Assembly: GCF_001039355.2 (NCBI RefSeq)
Contig: NW_019773744.1
Coordinates: 1-54,263, forward strand
Length of the DNA stretch: 54,263 bases
Reading direction: 5' to 3'
Source of the DNA: Lingula anatina
Lineage: Eukaryota > Brachiopoda > Lingulata > Lingulida > Lingulidae
How positions within the stretch are numbered: the first letter of the stretch is position 1; each line of letters starts with the position of its first letter. Positions 11,781-25,312 of this stretch are shown here, in pieces. A program made the position numbers and the translations under genes. The notes under the pieces are model-generated. The model made no database searches and was not told where the DNA came from. It worked only from the letters and a program-made list of their open reading frames with translations.

Positions 11781-13151
11781 TCATCTTCTATTGTTGTCTT
11801 TGCACTCATACCATATTTGAAAAATATCTTTAAAAAATGAATAAAACATAAATAAAACACAAAGACATGTTATTGCGTGATCTAACATGAAGCCTTGAAA
11901 GGAGAAACACGCCTTTTCTATCTTTATAAACACCGTTAGCGGTCTACCTATCAAGTCAAATCACTGCAATTTCCCGCTTCAAACACACTTCATTGGCCAA
12001 TGGAGTTATGTCAACAATAACACAGCACACGTCGATATTGTCGATTTAACCGCGGGCACAGTCAGTCAGCAAACATGAGAGAGGGTTAATCCGAGACCCT
12101 ATTATGGCGTCCTTAGCAACCGGGTTTGGTGTTTAACTATTGACCCGTGAGAGAAGAGACGAAAGCGAGGCCACGTAGTAATTGAAGGGGAATTGAACTT
12201 CATTTAATCGATATGAATGGCCCTTAGGTATAGACTGGATTGGTTTGGTGTGTGTAATTATTACCTGTTAGCATGATCTAATCAAGGAAGGAAACAGACA
12301 TTAGGAGAAACCGAGGTGAACTGGCTTTCTAACCCGATCACGTCTTTCTAGAAAATCTCCCTGTAAGTTAACATTCGGATTAAGTTATATTTAGTGCACT
12401 TAACTGTAAGTAGACCTTGATAATGTTGGTGTCTATGTAGTATTTTAAGTGACTGTGTCGTTAAAGGAGTTACTTAAACAGTTCGTGTGACAGGTTGCGG
12501 TGTGTGTCCACAGCTTGACCAGTGACTAATCAATGTTCTAAAGAGCTAATTAATGTATTTTAACAACGGGTAAGTTTGTCCGGGAACTATTTCCCAGGCT
12601 ACATGGATATTATTATAATAATGTTCCCACTGATCATATAGTACTCTCCATATGTTTGTAAATGGGCTGCTTTGTATTTACATTTTCAGAGCCAAGAGCG
12701 TGACACAAGGAATTAAAACATTGCTGCAGCTATCGACCCACTAGCAACTGAATACAACTAGTGACGGGTCTTAGTCCCGTTAGGCCACTCAAACAGTGTC
12801 AGATAGACCAAAGCAGTGATTGTGTCACGTTTTCCCTCGGCTAGGGGTTGAATGCCCGATCTTCAACCCAGTTAACACCGAGTCGTGGACAGCCAGCGAC
12901 TTCGTTCACTCACAAAATTTGTCTGTTGACAGTTAAGGGGACCACAGCGGACAGCGGCCTTGGTAACCTCTTAAGCAGGCTTGACACGTACAGGTCTGGG
13001 GAGATCTTATTTCACCATATCTCTAGGAAGTGTATCATTTTACCAGGTTACTTGGGGATTTTTTAAGGGAGACCCAAAACTGCCCCTGTTATTGGAAAGG
13101 ATCCCTTTAGCATCCAGACACCAGGATATCATATAGATCTGATTCCACATC
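10719..13151. other. Intergenic: array end, CA- and CT-rich tracts, upstream region of the next gene
   Basis: Similarity to the array runs to about 10882. A CA-rich stretch (about 11030-11085), a C9-10/A run near 11273 and a CT microsatellite (11751-11775) follow. From about 11880 the DNA is less repetitive and may contain the promoter and 5' UTR of the gene at 13152. A CCTTAGCAAC half-site resembling an RFX X-box lies at about 12114. I see no coding exon. Confidence 0.6.
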
Positions 13152-13466
13152 ATGGCGAACTACCTGGGCCCCGAAAGTCCCAGGCCCTTTGCCGTGATAT
13201 CGGAGACGTACCGGAACCGGCTGAAGATTCCTCAATACAGAGAGGATGAGCAGCACAGCTTCGGGGAGACGTGGGAAGAAAACATGTTCCAGCTGATACA
13301 TAAACATTTGGAGCTGGGGACTGCTGATAGGTAAGACACGCACGAGTGCACGTGCACGCGATGCACATGCATATTATAGGTGTGGTAGCTGGAAAGTGTG
13401 TTTGTGTGCGTGCGTGTGGGGTGCGTGCGTGTTTGTGTGCGTACTTGTGTGTGTAAATGTGTACGT

Positions 13467-13516
<50 letters not shown>

Positions 13517-14952
13517 CCCCCCCTGTGTTTTTCAAACAAGTCAGTCACATATATAAGGGGGGGGGGGGGGGGGAAAGAGACTGCTTCCACTTTTTAAATC
13601 CAAAACGTTTACATAATTTAAAATATTTTAAATATAAATCGTGTCAAGCTAATGTTTTCCTTTGTCGTAACCACCCCGCCCCCACACATACACGCACACA
13701 CATACACCTAAAATCTGCTTCCTACGCACCTATGTGTTCATGCTTATAGGTAGGCCTACGTGTAGGCCTACGTATGTTGTTCCCCGGCAGTAGCTATACT
13801 GTATGTTGAGGCAAACGAGACGGAATCTAGAATATTTCTAGTTAACTGCAACCGCGAACTATCAAACTTAACAGTCTTGCTTTATTTTCAAGACAGTTTA
13901 ATTAGGCCTACAGTGAAATTATTCCTGGTAAAGCCCGTGTTAGTAATAGGCCTACTGGAAAATATGTACCAAACTCCGTCATTTATATGATTCATTATTT
14001 GTCATAAAGCACTTCGTTATTTATAAGTTATGCAGGTAATATCTTCTATCCGCAACGCCCGTATTATTTGCTTTTCGTTTTTTAACAATTTTCCGCTTTA
14101 AAACCCTCTTGTTATATTTTCAGGTTTTGCTACATTGGCGAGGACAAAGGATCTTTGGTGGAGAAAATCGAACACAAATTCTGCCTCCTAGAGCCAACTT
14201 GCAGCGTAATACCGGGCTGTAACGCGCACGTCGAAACCATTTGCAAAACCAAGCGGGTCTCCATCCCTATTGCCGGAGTTGGCGCGGAAGAATATTTCGA
14301 AAAAATGGCACGTGACGCACCCTACAAAGGTCCTTCTTTTGATCGCGTTTTATTAATGGACTGTATCCAATACTTCGAGAATCCGAGGGAGTTTTACGGA
14401 AATGTAATGAGGACAGTTTCTGATTTCGGGAAAATTTTGGTCATCCATCGACCCGGATCTATGAATTCTCTGCCGTACCCGCGCGACGCTCTAATCCGTG
14501 TTCAAGAAAAGGACCACCCGTACATGCAAATTATTCGGGATCTTCAAAACCACAACTTCGACGTCCAGTGGGAGATAGAAACCCTACCCATCATCATGCC
14601 AAAGGTAAAGTGGTTGGCTATGATACGGGACCGTTACCCTAGTCAGCTCGAGGCCATCAGTAATTTCGAAGTTTCAGCCGGCATGAGAGAATTGTGCGAA
14701 GGATCCCTGAAATACGAGGGAGAAATGATCGAATTCATTGACAGGCTTCTGTTCATCACTGCCAGTAGGAATCTTAGCCAGTCCGGCATGCCCATAGTCA
14801 AGAGATGGGGTAATGTGGGTAAACCTCAGCCCACCCCCACTGGGCAGGCGCTGAACTTACGGCTGGAAGTGACACCGGATATCGCCCGATATGTGCAGAA
14901 GAAAGATTGGAAACCGAAAGACGAAAAGCGTTATCCATATTCTGGAAACTGA
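13152..14952 (+). CDS. Uncharacterised protein, probable class I methyltransferase fold (about 335 aa)
   Basis: Two exons: 13152-13330 (donor GTAAGA) and 14124-14952 (acceptor TTTTCAG, stop TGA), joined in phase as AG|G. The ATG is the first in frame and has a good context (ACATCATGG). The protein starts MANYLGPESPRPFAVISETY. Features suggesting a Rossmann-like methyltransferase are FCYIGEDKGSLVEKI at residues 61-75 (a poor motif I, with the G-x-x-G pattern only partly kept), LLEPT at a strand-2 position, and FDRVLLMDCIQYFENP followed by GKILVIHRPGSMNSLP, which looks like motif post-I and strand 5. The C-terminal part (LAMIRDRYPSQLEA and FIDRLLFI) is not familiar. There is no signal peptide or membrane segment. 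The gene is single-copy here. That it is a real gene is likely; the enzymatic role is inference. Confidence 0.72.
13469..13514. repeat. (GT)n microsatellite in intron 1
   Basis: A pure GT run of 23 units inside the intron of the gene at 13152; it is followed by a G run at about 13558-13573. Confidence 0.95.
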
Positions 14953-15791
14953 AAGAGATTAAAGACAATACTTATGTGTTAAGATGTTAAGTAACGCAAA
15001 ATTTGGTGGTTTTGAATTCAATTATTTTTTAAACCATGTATAAATTGTAAAACAGGTCCGTTTGGTTCATTGAAGAAGACGTCAACGAGTTCTACTTATA
15101 GGACCTATCATTTTAGGGGAACAAAAAATATTTGCTCATAAATTCATGTTTTCAAAAATTATCACCAGACACCCTTTAGAATTATAACGATGTATTTCAT
15201 CGTGTATTGTAGTGCAATGATGTCTGCACGAAACGATAAAAACATCGATGAAAGTATAAATGATTAATTGCCTATCAAGTGACACTTGCATGTAATGCGC
15301 CCCTTTATTGATTAACTTCATTAATCAACACAGACACAGTGATCGGGTAAGAACGTGTTACCAAGGTCGACTTTGTATCAAAGCGAATATCGAACGAAAT
15401 GTTACACTTTGGGATTCATACAGCACATAAAACGTTGCTTTATTACCACACATCAGATTCAAACTCTGATAAATGTATACTGTAAAATAAGTCATAGACA
15501 TTCGCAGTGTGCATGTATGTTTTTGCTGATACTGCTTATTTATACGAAGACTGTGTGATTTACTTATGTAGACCCTTTCACTGATAGAGTTGCACTCTCA
15601 CTCAAAAGCGGGATAACTTGAAATATCTATAAGAAATGGTGAAACTTCAGCACACTTGTTAATCTTCGGATATTCTCTTTTAGACACTTGTGCCTTTATT
15701 AAATCTACTTCAGAATTAGTTTTACTATCGGCGAAATTTGCGTTCATCAGAGAAGCAGTCCTAAGACGAGCTCTCTTTTTGTGCCCTTCAA

Positions 15792-15803
15792 TGACGTCAC
15801 GTG
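15792..15803. promoter_or_regulatory. Overlapping CRE (TGACGTCA) and E-box (CACGTG)
   Basis: TGACGTCACGTG is a full palindromic cAMP-response element overlapping a palindromic CACGTG E-box. It lies in non-coding DNA between two genes. Binding is inferred from the motif only. Confidence 0.3.
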
Positions 15804-16491
15804 CAAAAGGTCTAATTACAATTAATCCATTGCGATTCTGTATCTAGTCAGGTTTATCATGTATTCCTAAACTATATTTCTAGTGGTCTTAAGCCTTAGT
15901 AAAGGTATATTGTAACCACCCCAAAAGAGGTGAATGATTTTATTTCGTTTTTTAAGACAGGTGGAAAGCATATAATTGGATCACGTTTACCTGCATATAC
16001 GCCCTAGAAAAAATGTTGCATTAGCATTACTGGTGATTTATCTATGTACGGCTACCATTCCGACAATCAGGTGATTCATGGTAGATTAATTTATCACTGA
16101 TGTCTTAATGATGAAAGGACATAAAAAGTGCAATCGCTAAAGAAAATAATAACCAAAAATATCTTATTTTGGATTAATTGTTTAAAATTATGCACTATGC
16201 AGGAAAAATGGTGACGATCTCATTTTATCAATGAATTTATAAGGGCTCGGCTAATTAATTTTGTGCGACTCTGAGCTTCAAGAACGATTTGCAGTCTCTT
16301 ATGATCTCTTGAAAGATAATTGTTATGGTATTTTTTGTTTTGAATTTGGAGCTGCTAGTATAAATGAAAGAATATTTTTCTTGGTGATTGAATTTGCTCA
16401 ATTTTATATGCTAATGCGCAATCGCTTGCTTGAAGTATCGAATAAAGTGCAATCTTTCACTTCACAAAATTGTTAAGTGTTTTTCCTCTAG

Positions 16492-16525
16492 TATAGGGCC
16501 TACAGTAGTGTATGTAGGCCCTATA
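16492..16525. repeat. Perfect 13-bp inverted repeat (hairpin)
   Basis: TATAGGGCCTACA (16492-16504) is exactly complementary to TGTAGGCCCTATA (16513-16525) with an 8-base loop. There is no T run, so it is not a terminator; it may be a remnant of a small transposon or a cruciform-prone site. Confidence 0.8.
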
Positions 16526-17152
16526 GGACAAGGGGTAATCATATACAAAACTTATTTTTCCTATTTTATATCTTATTCGCTTAAAAGTAATTAAAAATAA
16601 TGTGGTTAATGTTGAGCACCGGCGTCGCCTGCTGTGCTTGCTACTACAGAATGGTAACTGTAGCCCTGGCCTATTTGTGCAATGACATAGGCCTACATGC
16701 AGGTCTCTATAGCAGACATAGATTGAGTGTGGGAAGGCCGATCGACGTAATCGCGTACGCGTTGTCTGCCGTTAATGCAATGACAAAAATGTCGGTTCAC
16801 TATACAGAAATACTCGACACATATTAGGCCGTGTCGCTTTTGTCGTTTGTTTTCACAATAAATGCCTTTATTCCAAATAATCCGTAGGACAAAAGTTAAC
16901 ACAGCGGTTGTGATAGTTGGGTCACCCTGCCAGGTGACACTCTCGGATTGCGTTCCTCCCACAATGCACCGCTCAGGATGTGGCGTCATGTTGCTAAGGC
17001 GTTATTGAGTCGCATTAGAGGTATTGTAAACACTCGCGGACAGCCAGTGTTAACGCATTGTCCGGCGTCTTGGCCCCAGTAACAGTATCCCGTCCAGAGA
17101 TTTACGAGAGGAGTCCGTCTGTTGACGAAGCTTTCTCGTAAGATCGGCGACA

Positions 17153-19532
<2,380 letters not shown>

Positions 19533-20770
19533 AATGTTGGGACGTGTAATATGAACTCATAGGATGGTGCAGGCGCATTGATCATATTTAATGTCTCTTC
19601 CATTTTATTGAATGGGTTAAGGGTTGGGAACCGGTACTTGTGCCAATTAGAGATTTAATGTTTCAGAAAAAAAGTTGAGCCATTGGTATAATCTGCATAA
19701 TGAAGTACAGTGTACATGTAAATGTACGTCTCTCAAGCCCTGTGAGTTTTTGAAACTGACAAAACAGAATTTGAAAATGAAAACGAAACATTAAAACACT
19801 GGTTTTCCTGACATGGTTGGGGCCTTACTACTGTTGGTAGAAAGGCTACGGACTCACATTGCAATTGGCCACTGTTTGGTATGTGTACAATAATGGTCCA
19901 TTCTCTGAGGTCAAGAGATTTGTACATATGTACAATAATTCTTTTCTTTACAGAAAAGCGACAAAAAACTATAACAGTGTTGAAATGTATTTTTATTGGT
20001 TGTCATTACCTTTTTAGTTGCTGCTCTTGGTGCCTTTAAGCGACGCTATTCAGACATGTTTTAGAGGCAAAGTAAAATTTGCTCAATTAAAGAAATGTAT
20101 TTTTGTGTGCTTTCTCATTTACTTTGGTATACATTTTTCAATTAACAAACGTATGTAAGTGAATAAATATTTTGTTTATAAAAACATGTATACGATTTTG
20201 TGTAACTGCAGTTTATGTAATCCATGTATTTGAGTTATATAGATAAAAAACCCTCTACATCATAGCGGTCTTTGCACGATATACGAAACGTGAATGCGTT
20301 ATGTGTAAATTAACAGTAAGAACGAACGAGACTGGCTATAAACAGCACGTGAGTGTACATCGTACATATACATGACCTTAAGGTGAGACAAATGCTTGAG
20401 GGGAAAGTGTTAAAGCCCTATAAATATACAAGCAGGTTATTTGTATGCCTATCGCTAACGTTGACTGAAGGAATAGTAATAGAAATTTGACGAACTGGGG
20501 GAGAGAGAAAGGTTAAACTTTTTTAAATCTCTGCGAGAGGCAGCAAGAAAGGGGTGTGCACACCTGCAATTTACGCCCCAGTCATGGTTATCTTATATCA
20601 TGTATCAAAGACGATGAGATTTTCCCTTGCAAAGCTCGCGATAAACGATTGAGATAAGACACACGTGCGGCACTCTCACGGTTGCTTAACACATTAACTC
20701 ACACACTGACACACATACACAGTAACCCAAAGGACCCAGGGGTGGATATATCTTATTTAAAGACGCCAAG
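19533..20770. other. Intergenic: 3' flank and lipase 1 upstream region
   Basis: Contains the likely 3' UTR of the previous gene (AATAAA at 20162) and the promoter of lipase 1. No further gene is seen. Confidence 0.6.
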
Positions 20771-22568
20771 ATGCTGCTGGTTTTATTGTTTTCCGTGCTA
20801 AATTGTCTTAATCTGGCGGTCAGAGGTAAGCTGCTGTCTGAACTCGCGTGTACTGGTGCGTGACGGGCGGGAGAAGGGTACTGTAGGTTCCCGTTCAAAA
20901 ATTCACAACCAGTCCAGCTTAGCTCATGCATAATTAAAAACAACCATGTACTTTTTATAGGAATTTTTTTGGTGATTAAATTTCTCAACTTTGCATGCTT
21001 TCTATTCGTAGCTTTCTCAACAGGTAAACCTACGCATTCTAAATGAAAGCCCATTCAGACGAGACAATTGCATATATCATTACCTATAAACCGATCACGA
21101 CTGAGAGATATGGTTTAGTTGAGGACAATGGTTTTCTGGATAAAGAACAGAGTTAAAATATGTAAACTTGGGTGGAAAAGTGATAATAAAAGTCTTGTAT
21201 CGTTGGCTAGGACTGCAGTCTCGTTTACACTGCAGGTAAGATTAGGTAATGTTCATATGACAAATGAACCTTAAGTCTTGCTTATGAGTTTAGAATGTTT
21301 GGAAAACTAGATACATAGAGGTATTGAGCATTTTTATCTATTCTTCTGTGACAGGTTGTGCGAAAGCCTTGATATTCCTGTCTTTGAAATGGCTATTTGG
21401 CGTTTTTTTGATTGAGGGAAGTAGAACAAGCACGTAAGGAGTTCACATTTAAAAATGGATAGCTGGGTGCCAACCTGCACATAATGTCAAGTGTAATGTA
21501 CATTAATCTTTTGGTTACAATTAAAATTCTGTACAGCAAATCTGAAAATTGTGAATCCCCCCTGTTATCCTAAAGGAAGCGCTGGTTAAATAATGCATTT
21601 TCTATTGTTGATCTTTTGGCAATCAGTTTCTCTTCTTTCCCCTTTGCTCCTCCTTTGAAGCATGAGAAGAGGCACAGATCGCTCCATCTTGACTTATCCC
21701 TGACACTTCTGGTGCTGCCCCTCTCCCTCTTCCGGCTAGCACCTCATCTCACCCCACTTTCTTTTTACAGTCTCTCTTCAAGATTCTCTTAGCCTTCCTT
21801 TCTTTCGTTTGCCCTAAGATTCCCGAGTTATGGAAGTTGGTCTTTGGACCCCAATCCCATGCCTTGGGAACATTTTTTTGTTTTAAGAATCTTAATGAGC
21901 ATACGTGTATGATTTTTAAAACAAAAATACAAGGAATTTCTCATTTTGAGTAAAGTCAATCCAGTAGCATGCCACAAAATGCATCGTATCATTCATGCAA
22001 TACCGGCCGTTTCTTGCATGTCCAGCCATTACGATATTTAAAACAGTCAGAATAGAACAAACCTAACATGCTTTAATCCCCCTTTTGATATCACTGTCAG
22101 TTGAGAATGAATAATTATTAGGTTACGTTTTCCAACATTAAATAGCGAGAAACATTAAAATATTAAGATTATTTTAAAGATTCAAGGATTTTAATCAATC
22201 ACGTAGGTATTTTTTCTACAGGCCAGTCGGATCTTGCCTCCAATGTGAACGCTTTAAAGGAGTATTTGGGGCACTCATCTTCACAGGGATGTTATCAGGC
22301 CTCAAACAGAAACGCTAATTTTAAGTTATTCTCAAGGTGAGTATTGGTATACTTAGTTATGTAATGCTGTTCATCACGTTTTACAGACGATGTTATCTTA
22401 TCCCTGTGTAGAGCAACCAATAAGCGGCGTTTTCGTATAAAATTAATTAAATAAGAAAGAAAGAAATTACTTTTCTATCTTTTAGTGTTTGTAGGCAAAT
22501 ATTCTCGACTAATAGGGAGAAAAAATTGTCTCCATAAATTAAAGTTATTAGGATTTCTGCCTGGGTTT

Positions 22569-22644
<76 letters not shown>

Positions 22645-24614
22645 CAATTAAAATTCTGTACAGCATATATATATATTTTTTTTTTTGTTACAGAAATAAC
22701 AATATGGGAAACTGCGTCACTGTTTACGCAAACAGCCTGAAGACAGCCAATTTTGACTCATCCAAGGCAACGTACTTGTTCTCCCATGGCTGGCAAGGTT
22801 CAGGTACCGACTCCTACGTGGCGCCTCTGGTACAGGCATTGCTGCGTAAGGTATGTTCCGTCGTTGACCTTTCATGTTTCCAGTTTATAATTGAATATTA
22901 TTCTTCTTCTTCTATCTCCTATTACGCCGTTGGAGTCTAGGGCGTCAACAAAGGTCCTCCACTCCTCTCTGTCTCTCGCTAGATGTTGAATTGTCCCCCA
23001 ACTTTCGCCTGAGGAAAGACCCAAATTCCACCACTAAAGTAGCCATGTACTAGTCAACAGAGGGGCATAGAAAAAGAGGCATACCCAAGACCACATGGAG
23101 GAGGACTGTTGAATTGAATATTAAATACGAAATAATACAAGAAGGGAAGACAGAGTTTCAGACCCTCTTCGGAACCGGCAGTTATAAAGATCATCTGGTT
23201 TTTAATACTTGGTCAATAGAAGGCGATTGCAATTGGAATAGAATATATCTCATTAACACGATTGAAATTATTCCAAACTTGGCCTTATATTAGTTTACTG
23301 TATAATATAAAAAACAGACGCCTAACTTTGTTTTGGTTTATAATAATAAGGAGGACGCCAACGTTATCGTTATTGACTGGAACAAAGGCTCCAGGAACCC
23401 TAACTTGCTGACAGCTTCCAAGACTGCCACATCTGTAGGGGTCGACGTTGCCGCGCTCGTGGGTACCATGACAACGCTTGGCCTAAGTCCTAATAGAGTT
23501 AATCTGATTGGTCATTCACTTGGCGGAAAAGTTGTTAAGGTCGCCGGAAATGCCCTTGCTTCAGCCGGGAAGAGAGTCGCCAGCGTTGTTGGTATGAATA
23601 TTGGTTTCGCATTTCAGAGTAGCTACTTTAACTAAACCAACATTCTGATATCGACTTCGAATGCTAGTTTTGTGTTGATTTGGAATGTGCAATTATTTAT
23701 CTTGAAATCTCTAATTTCAATTTAAATGTTCTACCTATTAACTAAAACTGAGTTTCCTCTAATAGCTTTGGATCCCGTCGCTGGGAGATACTCGGGTTCC
23801 GCCGACTTGGTCCAGGTGGTACACACGAGTCCAATCGCAGCTTTCTCAACAGGTACATCTGCGTGCTCTAAAGCTGCGTTTAGACGAGACAATTGCATCT
23901 TTCTTTATCTATAATGTTTTCACTTATTAGTGAATGTTTGCTTGTTCAACACTGAAACGTCTCAAATGTCGATTTCCCAGCTGATCTTCAAGCAAGGTCT
24001 TAGAACCAGTAATTATAACCGTATCATTATATGTCCTTCAGTGTTTATATTTATTTATTTATTACATTGGCAGGGGACATTGATTTCTTTGTCAACGGAG
24101 GCGCCTTCAGTAGAGACCTGATGGAGTCTCACATGGTCGCCATACACATGTACACGGAATCTGTGAACGAAAGTTGTCCATTCTCCGCTTGTGCTAAAAC
24201 TAAGTGAGTGTCGTTCATATTCAGTAGAGTTTTTATTTGGGTAACTGGGTGTTTTTCTGTAAAATAGGCCTAAATATGTAAATGACATCAGAATAAAATC
24301 CAAGAATTTATAAACTATCAAGTGATCAATATTAAATTTGAACCATTTTAAATTCATAATTGGAAACGATATGAACACACCCCATTTTTTATAATGGCCT
24401 GATGCTTATAATTATTTCTTGAAAGACCATGATGGGGTTTTAGGGCTCCTTACTTTCTTTTAACATTTACTACTAAATGAATATATTAACGCAAGGAGAA
24501 TTCTTCCTCTGTTTCAGCCCAACCTTGTGCAACAGTATGGGCTATGGGGTTCGCAGCAGTGGTCCCAAGGGAAAACTTTATATCACGGTCAAGGACGCCA
24601 CTGCGTTCTGCTAG
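20771..24614 (+). CDS. Compact secreted lipase 1 (pancreatic lipase family fold), 293 aa
   Basis: Serine esterase of the animal lipase / phospholipase A1 superfamily, expected to be secreted. Seven exons: 20771-20825, 22222-22336, 22694-22850, 23351-23591, 23766-23852, 24074-24203 and 24518-24614. All have GT-AG ends and consistent phases. Exon 1 is a signal peptide (MLLVLLFSVLNCLNLAV). Exon 3 ends with the oxyanion-hole strand FSHGWQGSGTD. Exon 4 holds DANVIVIDW and the nucleophile elbow IGHSLGG. Exon 5 has the acid residue in ALDPVAG and LVQVVHTS. Exon 6 has GDIDFFVNGG and the likely catalytic His in MESHMVAIHMY. Compared with pancreatic lipase, the beta-9 loop and lid are nearly absent and there is no PLAT domain, as in the phospholipase A1 branch. 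AATAAA is at 24698. The tandem partner follows 700 bases downstream. Substrate (triglyceride or phospholipid) is not determined. Confidence 0.87.
21005..21085 (+). repeat. Copy of the lipase exon-5/intron-5 junction inside intron 1
   Basis: GCTTTCTCAACAGGTA and the following CATTCAGACGAGACAATTGC region closely repeat the end of lipase 1 exon 5 and its intron (about 23838-23915). The donor-like GGTAAA is kept. It is a remnant of a local duplication, not an exon in use. Confidence 0.7.
22572..22641. repeat. (TA)n microsatellite in lipase 1 intron 2
   Basis: An uninterrupted 70-base TA run about 50 bases before exon 3. It is followed directly by a 24-base segment (22642-22665) that is also found exactly at 21515-21538. 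Confidence 0.95.
22900..23180 (+). mobile_element. Degenerate non-LTR retrotransposon (LINE) tail in lipase 1 intron 3
   Basis: In one frame, about 23055-23115 reads HRKRGIPKTTWRRTVEL. This resembles the basic GKRKRGRP-x-TTWRRTVE motif found near the end of the reverse-transcriptase ORF of many animal LINEs. Upstream, the phrase GGTCCTCCACTCCTCTCTGT is also typical of this tail. The reading frame is otherwise broken by stops, so it is a dead, 5'-truncated piece. Confidence 0.55.
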
Positions 24615-25312
24615 CACGGACGCTGAAAACTTCTGTTTTCGACTAAGTGTAATTATAATCATGATTCCATTTATATTAGACTACCTAAATTAAGGTAAAT
24701 AAAAGCGACCGCCAGACTACTTGGTAATTCCTTTCATAGGTCTGACGTGAGCGAAACAAAATTTAAACCATGTTATAATATAAAGTTCAAAATGGGGTGT
24801 TCATAATGAATTTTGGGTCTCGTAATATCGACTTGTTAAGAAGCTAAATTAATCACCAATTAACGACTGGGTCAGTATACATGTAACTGGGTCAAGGCCA
24901 CATCAACATACATGTAGTTGAAGTCGGGATGAGGGTTGTTGACAAGGGTCGATCCTTATCGGGGGCCCCTAAGTCCACAGGCACAGCCATATTTCTTTCA
25001 ACAACGGGAATATTGTCCTTACCAAAATGGAAGGCAATACTTCATCACCATAGGCCGACAAACTTAAGGCAAGATCCCAAAGATTGTTACATATTTTTCC
25101 AAAAGTGCCCTTGCCTCCTTTGAGGGGGGCAACAGTTAAATTATACCCGCCAAACAAATATATCTGGAAGGATGGCTCTCTAAGGAGTGGGTCATGGACG
25201 AATACACCTGTCCCAGTCCCACATGGCATACTGCAAAGATCGTGACATTTATTTGGTATAAAGCCGGATCAGTTTTGCAATCGGCGGTCAGTATACCCTG
25301 GGACGTTATACA
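24615..25312. other. Spacer between lipases 1 and 2
   Basis: Contains the lipase 1 polyadenylation signal and the lipase 2 promoter region; no gene is seen. Confidence 0.6.

Larger units (their letters stand above)
14953..17152. other. Intergenic, 2.2 kb
   Basis: The 3' flank of the previous gene and the upstream region of the next. It holds a TGACGTCACGTG composite site (15792-15803), a perfect 13-bp inverted repeat (16492-16525) and a GTTGCTAAGG half-site at about 16989. No supportable exon; the open frames lack conserved features. Confidence 0.6.

Noticed and set aside
13150-13749. Open frames of 117-146 codons with Cys/Val or His/Thr runs
   Set aside because: They translate the GT/CA microsatellite; the real gene uses another frame that ends at the donor at 13331.
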